Positions 9,751 through 22,367 are shown, counted from the stretch's first letter. The stretch: 64,000 nucleotides of DNA from Quillaja saponaria (GCA_029379385.1 CM055611.1:10354001-10418000), one strand, 5' to 3'. The notes: generated from the letters alone by a model not told the origin. Numbers and translations: made by a program.

Positions 9751-12700
9751 AATTACAGTTTTAGTCCCTATAATTTAATTTTGAGTTCAATTTAGTTCCT
9801 CAAGTTTAAAATGAGAGAATTGGGTCCCTACCAAGTTTTATTTATTTCAATTAAGTCTCTAATACCAATTGTCAACTAAATAAATGCCCAAAAATATGAC
9901 GTAGATACATTTTAAGGGACGAAAATCTTACTTGGATAAACAGGTGTCCAACATGGTAACAGTTTTCTCTACCCTCTCGATTCCAGTCTTAAAATAACCT
10001 CGTTTTGATCCCTCTGCTATCTCTCCCAAAACTTTTCCCTCCAATTCCACGGTCTCCCCCCAAATCCTAACTCTCAACTCCCATTTTCTGTAGCCATTGT
10101 TAGGGATTTTGATTTCCATTGGCAGAGTTTACTGTTGAATTGTGTCTTTTTTCTTTTGTTCTTGTTCCTGAGTAACCAAGCAAAGCAAGGGTGAAGCATG
10201 AGAAGCAGAAAAAGACAATGTTAGGTTTAGAAGATGTTCACTACATATTCTTCTTGAAATCAATGTTATTGTCAATTATAAAAATCATGTTTTCTTAACT
10301 TTTTGTGTTTGGAAACTATCCTGCTTTTTTTCTTCTAATATTTCTAGCTTTAATGGTGTTTTTTATATGCAATGTGATATTAGTTATCAGTATGTGTTGT
10401 GTGGGTCATGGGTCTTAGTCCTGAGTCTTGGGTCATGGGCTCTAGTCCTGGCTTTTGGATCCTAGGTAATAGGTGCTAGGTGTTAGGTATTGGTCTTGGG
10501 TCCTTGGACTATGCTAACAGTCTATATATGCTACTGTTTTGTATGAAAAATGTGACGATGATGATGGGAGGTTTAATTTGCATCTGCATCATGGGGGTCA
10601 CTTTTATCAAGAGTTTGAAGATTTTATGATACGGTATGTGAATGGTTCTATTAAAGTATTTGTTTGTCATGTAGATTACTGGTCTTATTTTATAGTTGTG
10701 AGCATGGTTGAAATTTTTTTGTGTTATAATAGTTTTAAGAGTTTGAAGTGGAGAGCCCCTGGCATGTTATTGACATATGGTTTGATAGAATTTGAAAGTG
10801 ACCAGGGATACCATGGAAATGGTTAATGTTGCCATGTTGTAGGGTAATAAGGTTGCTGAAATGTATGTTGAACATGTATTTGACATTGTTGTTGTAGTAA
10901 ACCTACTCTTCATGTTCTAGTTGATAACTCAGTTAAGGAGGAGAATATTGAGGGATAGAACAGTGCTGAGGAGAATACTCTAAGAGACAAAGGTGCTGAC
11001 AGTGATAGTGAGGAGTTTACTGATAACTTTAACCACAGTGTGAGTGCTTGTAGTTTAGAAGATAGTGATGAAGAGGGGGATGATGGTTGCTTTGATGAAA
11101 ACATAGATGAAGATTTTGAAGATTTAGGAAAATCAGGAAATTCTAAAAGTAGAAAACCAACTACAAAAAGGAGTTATGGAAGAAGGAAAAAACAAAAGGG
11201 TGAGACATCACAATCTAATGCACAATAACATGATATAGAAGATAAATGCAATAGTGATGACTTGGTGTCCCTCCCTGAATCTGACACTGAAGGTGAAAAT
11301 AAAAAGAGAATAGTTAATAGATATAGGGTAGAAGAAATAAGTAAAGACTGTATGGAGGGTAGGAACTGAGTTTATCAATTTGGCAGAGTTCAAATCTGCT
11401 ATATCAGAGTGGTGTTTACTTAATGGAAGGAACTCAAAGTTTGTTAAGAATGATAAGCTTAGATGCAAGGTTGAATTTAGGGATGAGGACTGTTCTTGGA
11501 TGGTTTTATGCAGTAAAGTGGGTAGAAAGGACACTTTTGTAGTCAAAACTATTGGTGAAAACCATAATTGTAATAAGTCTTTCACTTGCCATTTTGCTAA
11601 TGCCAAGAAAGTGGCTAAAACAATTATTGATATGGTGAAAGTGAACCATAGGGTAAAGTTAGTTGAAATTAGGAATAGTGTGAAGGGAAGATACAATGTG
11701 GAAGTTTCAAAGATAGGGGCTTACAGAGCTAGATTGAAGGCTATTGATTTGATTAAAGGGACCTAGGGGTAGCAATATTCTAAACTTGCTCTTGTGCTGA
11801 ATTGAGAAGGGCTAGTTCCTAGACCACACTTTGAAAGGATGTATGTCTGCTTTGAATTTTGCAAAAGGGAATTTCTAGCAGGTTATAGACCTATCATTGG
11901 TATTAATAAGTGCCATTTAAGGGTGAATTGGTGGTCAACTATTGGTTGCTGTGATAGTAGATCCAAATGAATAGAATTACCCCTTGGCATTTGCTACAGT
12001 GGAGTAGAAGACAAAGGACAAAAGGTAATTTAGTGATCAACTTGGTTCTTACAAACACTATTTAATGACATTGGAGATATGAGATCCAATAAATGGGTTA
12101 TCATATCAGATCAATAAAAGGTAATTAAATATCATTTTTCATTTAGTGCATTTCATTTTACTTAAAAAGAATCTTCATTCAATAGGGATTGGTGCCAGCA
12201 CTTGATAAGTTACTGGAAGGTGTTGAGCATATATTTTGTTTAAAGCATTTGTTTTCCAATTTCAAGACTAAATTTGGTGCATCCACTGAGTTGAAGGACC
12301 TAGTACATGCTGCTGCAAAGGCTCTATAATTACGATTGTGGGATAGATATATGGCAGAATTGAAGAAGAAAAACTTTGCTGCTTATAATTGGTTGATGGA
12401 AAAGCCTACCAAATACTAGTACAGACACAAGTTCAGCTTCTACCTAAAATATGATATGTTGATGAACAACATCACTGAGGCCATCAACAAAACCATACTA
12501 GAGGCTATAGAGAAGCCTATCATCATCATGTTTGCATGGATAAGTGGATACCTAATGGAAAGTTTTAATGAGTTAAGGCATAAAGCAGAAAGGTATAGAT
12601 TTAACATCATACCAAAAGTGAAAAAGAGGTTAGATAAGGAAATCAATGCCTTTAACATGTGGATTCCAAATTGGGCTAGAGCTGGAAAATTTAAGTCAAC

Positions 12701-12960
12701 CTTTTGTCTTAAAAAGTTTACTGTGGACTTGGATAATCAATCATGTAGTTGCAGGTATGGTTTAATTAGTTTGTTTCTTGCATTTTTTATATATTCATTC
12801 ACCATTACTAACTTGAATTTTATTGTAGGTTTTGGGAGCTTACTGGAATTCCTTGTAGACATGCAATTTGTTATATGTACTTCAAGGGCCAAGAGCTTGA
12901 AGAATTCATCAGCGACTACTACAAAAAAACAGACCTATTAGGCCTTGCTATGCACCACTC
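9750..12960 (+). mobile_element. MULE (Mutator-like DNA transposon), right end lost
   Basis: The gene content (PB1-like, MuDR-type DNA-binding, MULE transposase, SWIM) identifies a Mutator-like element. The left end has terminal-like sequence at about 9760-9870 with ttttagtccct, gttcctcaagttt and gggtccct words, common at ends of plant DNA transposons. I could not find its inverted copy to the right: sequence after ~12960 is another repeat (R1 copy B), so the right terminal inverted repeat seems to be deleted. Between 9870 and 10530 I see only non-coding, leader-like sequence; 10440-10520 is a stretch of degenerate ggtcttgggtcctag-like repeats. Confidence 0.7.
10530..12955 (+). pseudogene. 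MULE transposase gene (broken), two introns
   Basis: Domains in order: PB1-like N-terminal domain (10539-10915: LHLHHGGHFYQ, YVNGSIKVF, then EMYVEHVFDIV); an acidic linker with EDSDEEGDDG (11040-11130); MuDR DNA-binding domain (11380-11766: KNDKLRCKVEF, CSWMVLCSKV, TFVVKTIGENHNC, YNVEVSKIGAYRARLKA); MULE transposase domain (11815-12320: FLAGYRPIIGINKCHLRV, where the first catalytic Asp of the family is Asn; VIISDQ keeps the second); and a SWIM zinc finger (CSCR and, after an intron, FWELTGIPCRHAICYM). Introns are visible at 12121-12185 and 12755-12828, both gt...ag and both restoring the protein alignment. Several stops (for example at 11221, 11761 and 12332) show it is dead. Confidence 0.85.
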
Positions 12961-12964
12961 ATAG

Positions 12965-13790
12965 CATGACACCTTACTTTCCTAATCATATATTTAAATT
13001 AATTAATATCTTAATGCTTGAATTAATTAGTAATTATTTCTTTATTACTAAGCTTACTTCTATACTTTTAATTCTTAATTCGCTTTGGACAATTTCTCCA
13101 CCTAAAATTTTCTTTTTCCTTTTTATTCCTTAATGGTCGGATTCATTAAATCCAATTTACTCATTAACATTAATTCCTTTAACTTGATTTAATTCTGGAT
13201 TTGTAAACTTAATAAAAATTGGTTAGACACTTAGTGGACCAAATCACTCATTTTTACCTTCTTTTTATTACTTGCTTATTATGAATTCATAACCATCCAC
13301 CTATTAACTCTACTAATGATTTTATTTATCAAATTTTAGACTTTAATGGCCGGTTAGTACTAAATCTTTTAACCAATTCTTCCTATCTTGAATTCTACCA
13401 TTTGTTTCATTTGTCCTATGTTAATAATCATCCTCCTTTCTTGTTTTAGCTGAATTGGCCTTTTTCCTTGCCTAGATATTACCTAGCTGAATTAGACACT
13501 TCTTTTTCCTAGGAAATTCCACTTGGTTGGTTTTATCAAATAGACAATTAAAGACTTACAAAGAGACATAAGCTTTCATTTTATTAAATTACAAAACACA
13601 TATTGTTACATAAACTTCACACTAAGTTTGGACCAAAAAGGAAACCACTACAATTATTTTACAAGTTCCCCTTCAACTACTAAGTTAAGTCCAAACTATA
13701 CATATATACCTAACTATGGTCATTACTAGATTTTTTTTCACTTTACCTAAGACCCAATGACCATAACACAAAATATTCGGCCATTGTTCC
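12965..13790. repeat. Dispersed repeat R1, copy B
   Basis: Non-coding AT-rich block whose first ~430 bases align by eye with 7888-8310. It lies between the MULE and the portion of Tekay-B LTR that aligns with the other LTR of that element (from ~13790). It is either an insertion at the outer end of that LTR or what replaced it. No reading frame or terminal repeat supports a family name. Confidence 0.4.
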
Positions 13791-15444
13791 ACTTATAGAT
13801 GTGTAAAACGTAGGCTTCCTAAGGAAACATGTGTATACATATATATATATATATCCCTCTATCTCTAGTTCAACACCTTAATAAATAACCAAGCACATAT
13901 CAAATTTATAGGGAATTTCAGATACATTTAGGCACTTGCTTTGTTTACTAATCGAATAAAGATACAATTCACATGGACATGGAACTTTTAGAGGAATTGT
14001 GACGCTTATAACTAAGCCCTACATGTATAAGAAAAGTGACTCTTGTAAAACTAATAACTACCTCGCCTGTATTACAAATTTTACAATTAAAAATCAACTT
14101 AATTTCAAATGATATTTTCTTGTACATAATTATTTTACCCTGAATTTGTGTGTATCTAACTGAATCATATAATTCAGATATGGAGTCACCTTTACAAACT
14201 AACCTACTAAAAAAAATCAATCTAATCACGTGTTTAGGTGTGACATGTTAATCTAATGTGCTGATTTTAGCATGAAATTATTTATTGATACCAACCTACC
14301 TTGACATAAAAATAACATAACGAAGAAACACTTATTAGCAATTTGGGTAACAAATATTCATTAGCTAGCTTATAGGATATGGCTCCTAAGTAATTATAAA
14401 GCTATTTCAATTTCCTAACAAATTCTCTAGGATAGAAACGCCTTAGCATGGCAATGTTGTATTACTTTGTAATACTGCCTACAATGCTCATTGAACACTT
14501 CTATTATTGGAACATAAGGAGGGCAAGTCCCTATCTACCATCAAACTCTTCATCCAGTAAATAGTAAGAATTAGAAAATCGAGCAACTAAATGCAACTCC
14601 AATTCCCAAAACGTTACGCACTAGAAGAAACAGGAAATGAGAAACATTATTACCACCATCAACGTTAAGGATTTAGAACCAAAAGCAATTTATTCCCATC
14701 AGAATTTCCACTCTACACAACAGTAGACACTCACAGCCAAAGGGTACTGAAGCCTCCAAGTGCAAAAGTAGAGACCCAAGATTAGATAAAGGCAAAAATA
14801 GAAGAGAAAGAACTCGGCCAGCATGGAAAAAATATGACTAGAACAATAGGTTTCACACCTGCACAGCTGGGATAAATCGCTTCAAACTCTCATGAAAGGA
14901 GGATGAAAGATCACTCCCAGCTTGATCCGAACTAGAGATTCACAGCCTCTCCGTTATAAGGCAGAACAAAGGTTGAAGTTGTGAAGTTTTGGTGCGCTGA
15001 ACTAACAGCAAGCAAGTAGGTAGATTGGGTGCTATGGAGAATGACAAGGCCAAAACAAAATAGAAAGCAAAATAGGGGAAGCTTTTTGAACTCGGGAGGC
15101 AGAGCACATATAAGACAAAGGAGAGGCGATGCTGGAAAGAAAAAAATCAGAAAATAAAGCAAGGCATATTAAAGTCAAAGTCTACTTTAAAAGAAATATA
15201 TATTTTTGGTGAAAAACTTATTCTAGATATATATATATTATAATTATTTTCTAGTTTATTTGTTTATTTATTTACCTTGTTGCACACATCAAAAGACTTT
15301 ACTCAATTTAATTTCTAAAGTAAATTACCAACGTATCAGTTGTAACATATTCAATTGTATTATTATTTATCTAATTGGTTTATTTTATAATGAAAATTTG
15401 CACATTACGTTTAAAATTCGATTTTATGATATCAGATTATAACA
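13790..15444 (-). repeat. Tekay-B 3' LTR (outer end missing)
   Basis: It aligns base for base over long stretches with 20737-22367 (for example cttcctaaggaaac-like sequence near 13815, gcatggcaatgttgt near 14446, and tgatatcagattataaca at the end). Differences include a 165-bp block present here (14550-14714) but missing from the other LTR, and a 126-bp block missing here at 15313. It starts (minus strand) tgttataatctga. Confidence 0.8.
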
Positions 15445-15458
15445 ATCTCCTCCCCTTA
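15445..15458 (-). other. Polypurine tract of Tekay-B
   Basis: On the minus strand aaggggaggagat lies directly before the LTR start tgttata, as expected for plus-strand priming. It corresponds to the agagggggagaa tract of Tekay-A at 30758-30770. Confidence 0.75.
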
Positions 15459-15459
15459 A

Positions 15460-15725
15460 AGAAAATTTGTCCCGAATTTCTAGAAAGAGATACAGACAAA
15501 GGATACTAATATCTAGATTTAGGTATTGTTGTTTCATTGTAATCTTCGGTTTCCCACGTGGTTTCTTGTTTTCTTAGTTTTCGCCACATAATTCATCAAA
15601 ATGTATAGATTTGTTTATTTATACTCACCTACTGATTATTTCTCAGACCTTAGGTTCTTGTCCACTTTTACTTCATAGATTCGTAACACATGAAGTTTTG
15701 CCAATACGGGAGGTACACTAACACA
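15460..15725 (-). pseudogene. Tekay-B pol C-terminus with chromodomain remnant
   Basis: Minus-strand fragments in two or three frames read LHVLRIYEVKVDKNL (about 15715-15665), then degraded sequence, then LWRKLRKQETTWETED-like chromodomain sequence and an ITSLRGG-like tail before the polypurine tract. The same order is seen at 30440-30770 in Tekay-A. Chromodomains of this group are thought to direct integration to modified chromatin. Stops and frameshifts make it non-functional. Confidence 0.55.
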
Positions 15726-16990
15726 AATTAAATATACACGATTAAATTAATTGTCTAACTTAAATAGTCAAAATTATATTTCAAGAAGTTTTAATTTGAT
15801 TCTCTTAAAAATGAAAACAATTTCTTAGAAACACTAACTTAATATTTTGATCACAACACTACATTACACTTCTGCTGTGCCACCCTAATAATTAGACACC
15901 TGAACCCCAATCCAGATTTCTTATTTTGGATTTCCTCTAAGGATATGCATCCTTTCTATGTACATAGAATTTCAAATATATAAACAAAGTGTATGAATAT
16001 CTTTTAATATATGTGTATTCTAAAGGTTAAATTAATAGATTAAAAGACTAAAAATGTCCAAAATTTATCTTTTAGATATATATATTACAATAGAGTTGTC
16101 TCCGTTATACTGCTATATGTGACATATAATTTTTATGACACAAACTTGCTACTACTATTACAGATATGTGATACTAATTTATTTATAGCATTATTGTACT
16201 TTCCTTATTTATTACAGGTTGATTATCTATTACTATAGATTTAACTTACGATATGTTTGAAAAATTTTCACCTAAACGAGTAATTTACGAAAAGCCGACC
16301 ATTGATTCTATCAACAATTGTTCAATTTTTTTTTCTTCTTTAAAATGATTCAATAAATCTAGTAACTCATTTTAGGATACCCCATTGACTATATAAAACC
16401 TATACTAGTTCCCAGAACAATTAGTTGTTCACGAACTAGTGGTATACACCCCCAATATTAGCATTGTAGTTAAACCCAAAGGAACAAAATGTTGAATTAT
16501 ATTATATCCATCCCTATAAGATTTATTATTTACTATTTTATTTTCTAATTATCATTTCAATTAAAAAAAAAATACCAAATATATCATAGAAATTTGGTTA
16601 TTCCATTTTGGAAGGATATCACTTCATGTATTACTAAAATTATTTGGTACAAAAATCAGAATCTAAGTCAACTTTAAATTACCAGCATGTATACATTTTA
16701 TATCCAAATAGGTATAATGTTTATTTATTTTAATCAAGACTTATATCATATTGTTCTAATTCCATATTTTAATATCAGATGATAACAGTTACTTAAATTT
16801 ATGATCGATATATATTCTGATTATAAATATAAAATCATATACATATATATTAAATCTTATTTACTCTAATTCACAATATTTATTGACTTAATATTTTTCA
16901 TACTCATATTATGTATCACCACCACTCAATATATATATCGATACTCATTAATCTTATTAATTAAAAATTTCACACTATCCCAAACTTAAC
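15726..16990. other. AT-rich interior of Tekay-B, nothing recognised
   Basis: About 1.26 kb of very AT-rich sequence without a supported reading frame on either strand. By position it should hold decayed integrase and RNase H of Tekay-B, but I could not read them. Short (ta) runs occur near 16075 and 16930. Confidence 0.6.
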
Positions 16991-17029
16991 GTTTATATTT
17001 GCAAGGTCACATAAATATTTCTCCTTATT

Positions 17030-18060
17030 TCTTATTCTCAAGACTTATTAGCAAGAAGCATCAGGCCTATTTAGCCTTTGCCAAGGATACTCAGTTAGAG
17101 TGTCCTCCCTTAGATCGTATTTCAGTGGTGAGGGAGTTTCCTGGTACATTTCCTGAAGAGTTTCCCGAGCTTCCTCATGATCAAGAGATTGAATTTGGTT
17201 TTGAATTATTACCTGGTACTGAACAAGTTTCTATGTCCCCCTTATAGGATGGCTCCTAGCGAGCTAAGGGAGCTTAAAGTACAATTGCAAGATTTACTAG
17301 ATAAGGGATTCACTCGTCCTAGTTCATTTTCTTGGGGTGCTCTTGTTTTGTTTATTAAAAAGAAGGATGGCTCTTTTAGACTATATATTGATTATCGGCA
17401 GTTACAGTTAAAAAAATAATTATCTTATCCCCAAGTTTGATGATTTATTTGATCAATTATAGGGAGCTTAATGCTTTTTCCAAGATTAACCTTCCTCTGG
17501 GATATCACCAGCTCTGAATTAAGAAGGAAGATATTCCAAATACTAGTTTTCATACTTGATATAAACATTACAAATTTTTTTTATTTTTTTATTGTCTTTT
17601 GGGCTTACTAATGCTTCTACAGCATTCATGGACTTAATGAATCGAGTGTTTAAACTTTTCTTGTATCAGCTTGTCATTGTTTTCGTTAGCGACGTCCTAG
17701 TATATTCTCAAAATGAGTAGGAACATGAGCAGCATCTTCGTATTGTATTGCAAACACTTAAGAAAAATATGCTTTATGCTAAATTTTCTAAGTTGAATTT
17801 TGGTTGAATCAAGTAATTTTTCTCGGAATGTGATTTCTAAGGAAGGAATTTGAGTAGATCCTAAAAAAATAGAACTAGTTCAAAATTGGCCCCGACTAAT
17901 AAATATTTTTGAAATTCAAAGTTTTCTGGGTTTGGCTGGTCATTACAAGGAAGTTCTTCGATTAACTCAGAAAGGAATTAAATTTTTGTGGTCCAAGACC
18001 TGTGAAGGAAATTTTCAAAAGGCATGACTAAAATCTTGTTATACTTTATTAGTTACGGAA
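17030..18060 (+). pseudogene. Chromovirus RT fragment, inverted relative to Tekay-B
   Basis: On the plus strand, ISKKHQAYLAFAKDTQLECP (17050-17110) and [16 protein letters not shown] (17125-17172) are the protease-to-RT junction of a Tekay-type chromovirus, followed in another frame by [20 protein letters not shown] (17250-17310) and [16 protein letters not shown] (17355-17405). Further on, [15 protein letters not shown] (17670-17715) is the catalytic block; the family's VFIDDILVYS has its first Asp replaced by Ser. It then degrades to ~18060 (GLAGHYKE, LRLTQKGIKFLWS). The same segment of Tekay-A (27860-28760) is closely similar. It lies opposite to the element around it. Confidence 0.8.
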
Positions 18061-18680
18061 AACAGCTTTCAGAATGTTACTCCTTCTTGATCTTTACTTA
18101 ATAATATTCCGAGTGTAAGAAGAGTCCGAGTCTTCATAACTGACCAAATTAATTAATAATATTGGGGAAAGGAGAAATTCAACTAGTGTTAATCATTACA
18201 TAACTAGAACGAATCGTTCTTTTCTTTTAATTTGTGAGTGTATTAATTCCAAGATTCAATATTTAGTATTGGAATTATTCTGTAAGTCTGACCTTAAAAT
18301 GAAACTTTTCATAGATCTTACGACAAAGGTTTGAGAGGAAATAAATGGATCACACATATATCTGTGTTTCTATGATCCATTTTACAGTGAAATAAATAGT
18401 TTTGAAGTGAATTTCTTCAATGTTTCATATGATGTACATAAAGTAGATCCTTTATTTCCTTTGCTCCTCCTTATTCTTATTTAAATCTTGGGTATAATGG
18501 TTATATGAACAACTGTTTATTTAATTAAACTAAACTGAAGAACTTGCCTCTTACATAGGCTACTATTTACAAAATTTAAAATTTTAACTAAAATTACTAA
18601 TGGTTCATTACGAGTTACTGTCTTATCAAAGACGTCTAAGATCTGATTAACTTCTAATTGATGCTAATATTTTTGTATTT
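18061..18680. other. Unassigned interior sequence of Tekay-B
   Basis: No coding sequence or clear repeat recognised on either strand. It separates the inverted RT fragment from the Tekay-B leader. The gag gene expected here on the minus strand is not readable. Confidence 0.5.
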
Positions 18681-18907
18681 CACATAACTAACAACACATT
18701 GCAAATGCATAAACGAACACAAACAAGTTCCACACTCATTGATTATATAAGGCCAAGGATAATGCATTAGGATTCACAATTTGAAGTTTCATGATGAATT
18801 AAAATGTGTCACTAGGTCCACATAAGCCCCTGGTAACGTACGTAAACAAAGCAACAACGTCCCACATTTGCAGTCACGGACCTCTAAACTATGCTTTGAT
18901 ACCAACT
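18680..18907 (-). other. Tekay-B leader and primer binding site
   Basis: The complement of 18893-18904 reads tggtatcaaagc, one base different from the tRNA-Met primer site tggtatcagagc at 25879-25890. The leader continues leftwards with agaggtc, gggac, atgtggacctagtgac and gaaactcca-like words that match 25890-26010 in Tekay-A. This fixes the direction of the element and shows that Tekay-A and -B are the same family. Confidence 0.8.
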
Positions 18908-20115
18908 TGTCACAACCCTTCACAGAGGCATGGCTAGCCAGAAGATTGGATAACCAACTCTCCGTAACCCTTGACTTTATCACTGCTCAACACACATGAC
19001 TCATAATAATTATATTTAAAACCAAGATATTTAATTAATTAAAGTTTAAAATATAGACTTGTTACTGAATACTTAATATTTACTGAAAATTTTGGCGGAG
19101 GTTACATGCAATGAGAAACATACCCAAAATATAAACAATAAATATTCATGTTTTTACATAACAACAAAAAAACAATATAATCGAGGAGCTTCACTTCGTT
19201 TCTCATCATGATCACAATTAGCTAGATTATTACACAACATTATGAATTACTTTGTTGCTAAATACTCGATAACCTTGATCATTGGTAGTAGCCGTTCTTA
19301 AGAACCTGTTACTAAAAAAAAGAAATTCAATAAGGAGGAGTGAGTCCTACGGACTCCATGAGTAGAAAATCATACCGAAAGGATACTAGCATCACCCAAC
19401 ACAGGTATAGCATATATAATTAACTAATATCAACATATCACCTGTTCCAATACTAATAAAACTACACATACATAATTATAGAACTATAAAACTTAACAAG
19501 CATAGTTCAAGTAATACTCTGTATAATCTAGTTAGCGCAATCAAAGCATACAAAATAAACTAAGGGCCAACAGAGTAACTCAGCCCCGCATAACAGTATC
19601 TCCCTCTACCAGACATATACGCACATGTACAACAGGTTAATTCTCCGTACACAATCCATCCTACCGGAGCTGAGCACTCAATTCTTTTAAAACAATTCAG
19701 AATCAAAATATTTTATATTAGAATATTAAATCAAAATATCCTAGATGCACCTGGATTTTAATTTCAGAAGTAAAAATCATTTCTTAGAAAATTTCACTTT
19801 GATGGCCCTTATCAACCACAAATAATGTCAAGTAACAAACATACTTTGAATAATTAAATTCACATAAATCATTTCACATAATTATCTAACGATTAAAGTG
19901 CACATTTATTTAATTAAACATACAGTTTACACATAATAATCTAGCCCCTGAAGACAACAATTAACCTACTTGCATTTCTTTTTGAGATCATGGTCGTCAC
20001 TTCCTCTTGCGCTCGAGTATGATATCAAGTTCACAGTAGGGTCCGAAACTGAAATTCAAATATTCAAATAATGCTTAGTTCCAAAGCGTTATAATCATAA
20101 CCTTTAATTACGAAG

Positions 20116-20161
<46 letters not shown>

Positions 20162-22367
20162 AATTATATGCAGTTCTTGAAATTAAATCAGTTTTATGTA
20201 TTTAAATCGATTTCTTGTAGATTACATGGTTCCATAACATGCATGTCTTATATATATATATATATATATATACACACCATTCCATTATTACTTTTTCTTA
20301 ATCATTTAACCAGATTTATTTATTCTTTAGTTCTTAAACTATATATTTAAGTTCACACAATACCTAGCTCTCAATATCTCGATTTATCAAGTTTCCCTTT
20401 TTTTTCCTAATCCATATTCCTTACTATTTAATCATAATTTATCCAAATTCAATTGATTTACCCCAATAAATTATCTAATTATTAGAGCTTATATAATTTT
20501 GTTCCTATACATGTACTAACCTTTAATTAATTTCTTCTAGTTATTCTGTCAAACATCCAGTAGGTATGTTTCCCTCTAATTCATACATATATATTCCAAT
20601 ATAATCCACCTAGTCTCTTAAGTCTTTATATTACACATTCCACATATTGAATTACATTAAATCCACTATTAATTTTTCATAGAATTCTTATTCAAATATT
20701 AAATTCAACTATCAATTATTTAGAATTCCCTAGACTTATAGATGTATAAAACGTAGGCTTCCTAGGGAAATATATATATATATATATATATATATATCCT
20801 TCTAGTTCAACACCATAAGAAATAACCAAGCACTTGTCAAATTTATAGGGAATTTCGGATACATTTAGTCACTTGCTTTGTTTACTAATCGAATAAAGAT
20901 ACAATTCACATGGACTTGGAACTTTCAGAGGAATCGCGATGCTTATATCTAAGCCCTACATGTATAAGAAAAGTGACTCTTGTAAAACTAATAACTACCT
21001 CTCTTGTATTACAAATTTAACAATTAAAAGTCAACTGAATTTCAGATGATATTTTCTTTTGTATAATTATTTTTCCCTGAATTTGTGTGTATATAATTGA
21101 AGCATAAAATTCAGATATGAAGTCACCTTTACAAACTAACCTGTTAAATAAACTCAATCTAATCACGTTTTTAGGTGTCACATGTTAATCTAATGTACTG
21201 ACTTTAGCATGAAACTATTTATTGATACCAACCTACCTTGACATAAAAATAACATAACGAAGAAACACTTAGTAGCAATTTGGGTAACAAATATTCATTA
21301 ACTAGCTTACAGGATATGGCTCTTAAGTAATTGTAAAGCTATTTCAATTTCCTAACAAATGCCCTAGGATAGAAACGCCTTAGCATGGCAATGTTGTATT
21401 ACTTTGTAATACTGCCTACAATGCTCATTGAACACTACTATTATTGGAACATAAGGAGGGCAAGTCCCTATCTTCCATCAAACTCTACACGACAGTAGAA
21501 ACTCACGGCCAAAGGGTACTGAAGCCTCCAAGTGCAAAAGTAGAGACCCAAGATTAGATAGAGGCAAAAATAAAAGAGAAGGAACTCCGCCAGCATGGAA
21601 AAAAATATGACTAAGAATGATAGGTTTCACACCTATATAGCTGGGATAAACCGCTTCAAACTCTTATGAAAGGAGGATGAAAGATCACTCCCAACTTGAT
21701 CCGAACTGGAGATTCACAGCCTCTCCATTATAGGGCAGAACAAAGGCTGAAGTTGTGGAGTTTTTGTGTCCTGAACTAACAGCAAGCAAGTAGGAAGATT
21801 GGGTGCTATGGAGGATGACACAGCCAAAACTAAACAGAAAGCAAAACAGGGGAAGCTTCTTGAAGTCAGGAGGCAGAGCATATATAAGACAAAGGAGAGG
21901 CAGTGTTGGAAAGAAAAAAAATCAGAAAATAAAGCAAGGCCTGATATTAAAGTCAAAGTCTACTTTTAAAAAAAATATTTATGGTGTAAAACTTGTTCTA
22001 GATGTGAATATATTATATATATATATATATATATATTATAATTATTTTCTAGTTTATTTGTTTATTTATTTATCTTGTTTCACATATTAAAAGACTTTAC
22101 TTAATTTAATTCTAAGTTTCAAGTCAATCAATGATGTGGTGAAAGTATATTTTTCCTACTTATAATATATATATATATATATTATATTTTAATGCTACTA
22201 TTGTTTTACCTACATACAAAATTAACACACAAAATTTCTAAAACAAATTACTAACATATCAGTTATAACATATTCAATTGTATTATTATTTATGTAATTG
22301 GTTTATTTTATAATGAAAATTTGTACATTAATTTTAAAATTCGACTTTATGATATCAGGTTATAACA
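18908..22367 (-). repeat. Tekay-B 5' LTR (3,460 bp)
   Basis: On the plus strand it begins tgtcacaaccc and ends ggttataaca, the inverted TG...CA ends of an LTR. The left end abuts the primer site; the right end is followed by copia sequence. It contains long (ta) runs (20118-20158, 20250-20270, 22012-22036) and a purine-rich stretch near 21830-21940 without a believable gene. Close relatives are the solo LTR at 46874-50422 and the truncated one at 57258-60691; the LTR of Tekay-A is shorter (2,586 bp). Confidence 0.85.
20118..20158. repeat. (TA)n microsatellite
   Basis: About 20 uninterrupted ta units inside the Tekay-B 5' LTR. A shorter one is at 20250-20270; both are absent or different in the other LTR copies, so they expanded after insertion. 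Confidence 0.9.

Larger units (their letters stand above)
13790..22367 (-). mobile_element. Tekay-B, chromovirus (Tekay/Del-type), minus strand, gutted
   Basis: Read on the minus strand: 5' LTR (22367 to 18908), tRNA-Met-type primer site (18904 to 18893), a leader (to ~18680), an interior of 3.4 kb with almost no readable minus-strand genes, the very end of pol (15725-15460), polypurine tract (15458-15445) and 3' LTR (15444 to ~13790). LTR order, primer site and polypurine tract agree, so the two LTRs belong to one element. The 3' LTR lacks its outer third. The five bases right of the element, gtact (22368-22372), are a candidate target duplication, but the matching left copy is gone. Confidence 0.8.

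Noticed and set aside
11208..11696. 162-residue minus-strand ORF
   Set aside because: It is the shadow of the MULE DNA-binding domain on the plus strand (11380-11766), which has clear domain motifs.
12456..12941. 161-residue ORF as a complete protein
   Set aside because: It reads through the intron at 12755-12828; after the intron the true frame is different.
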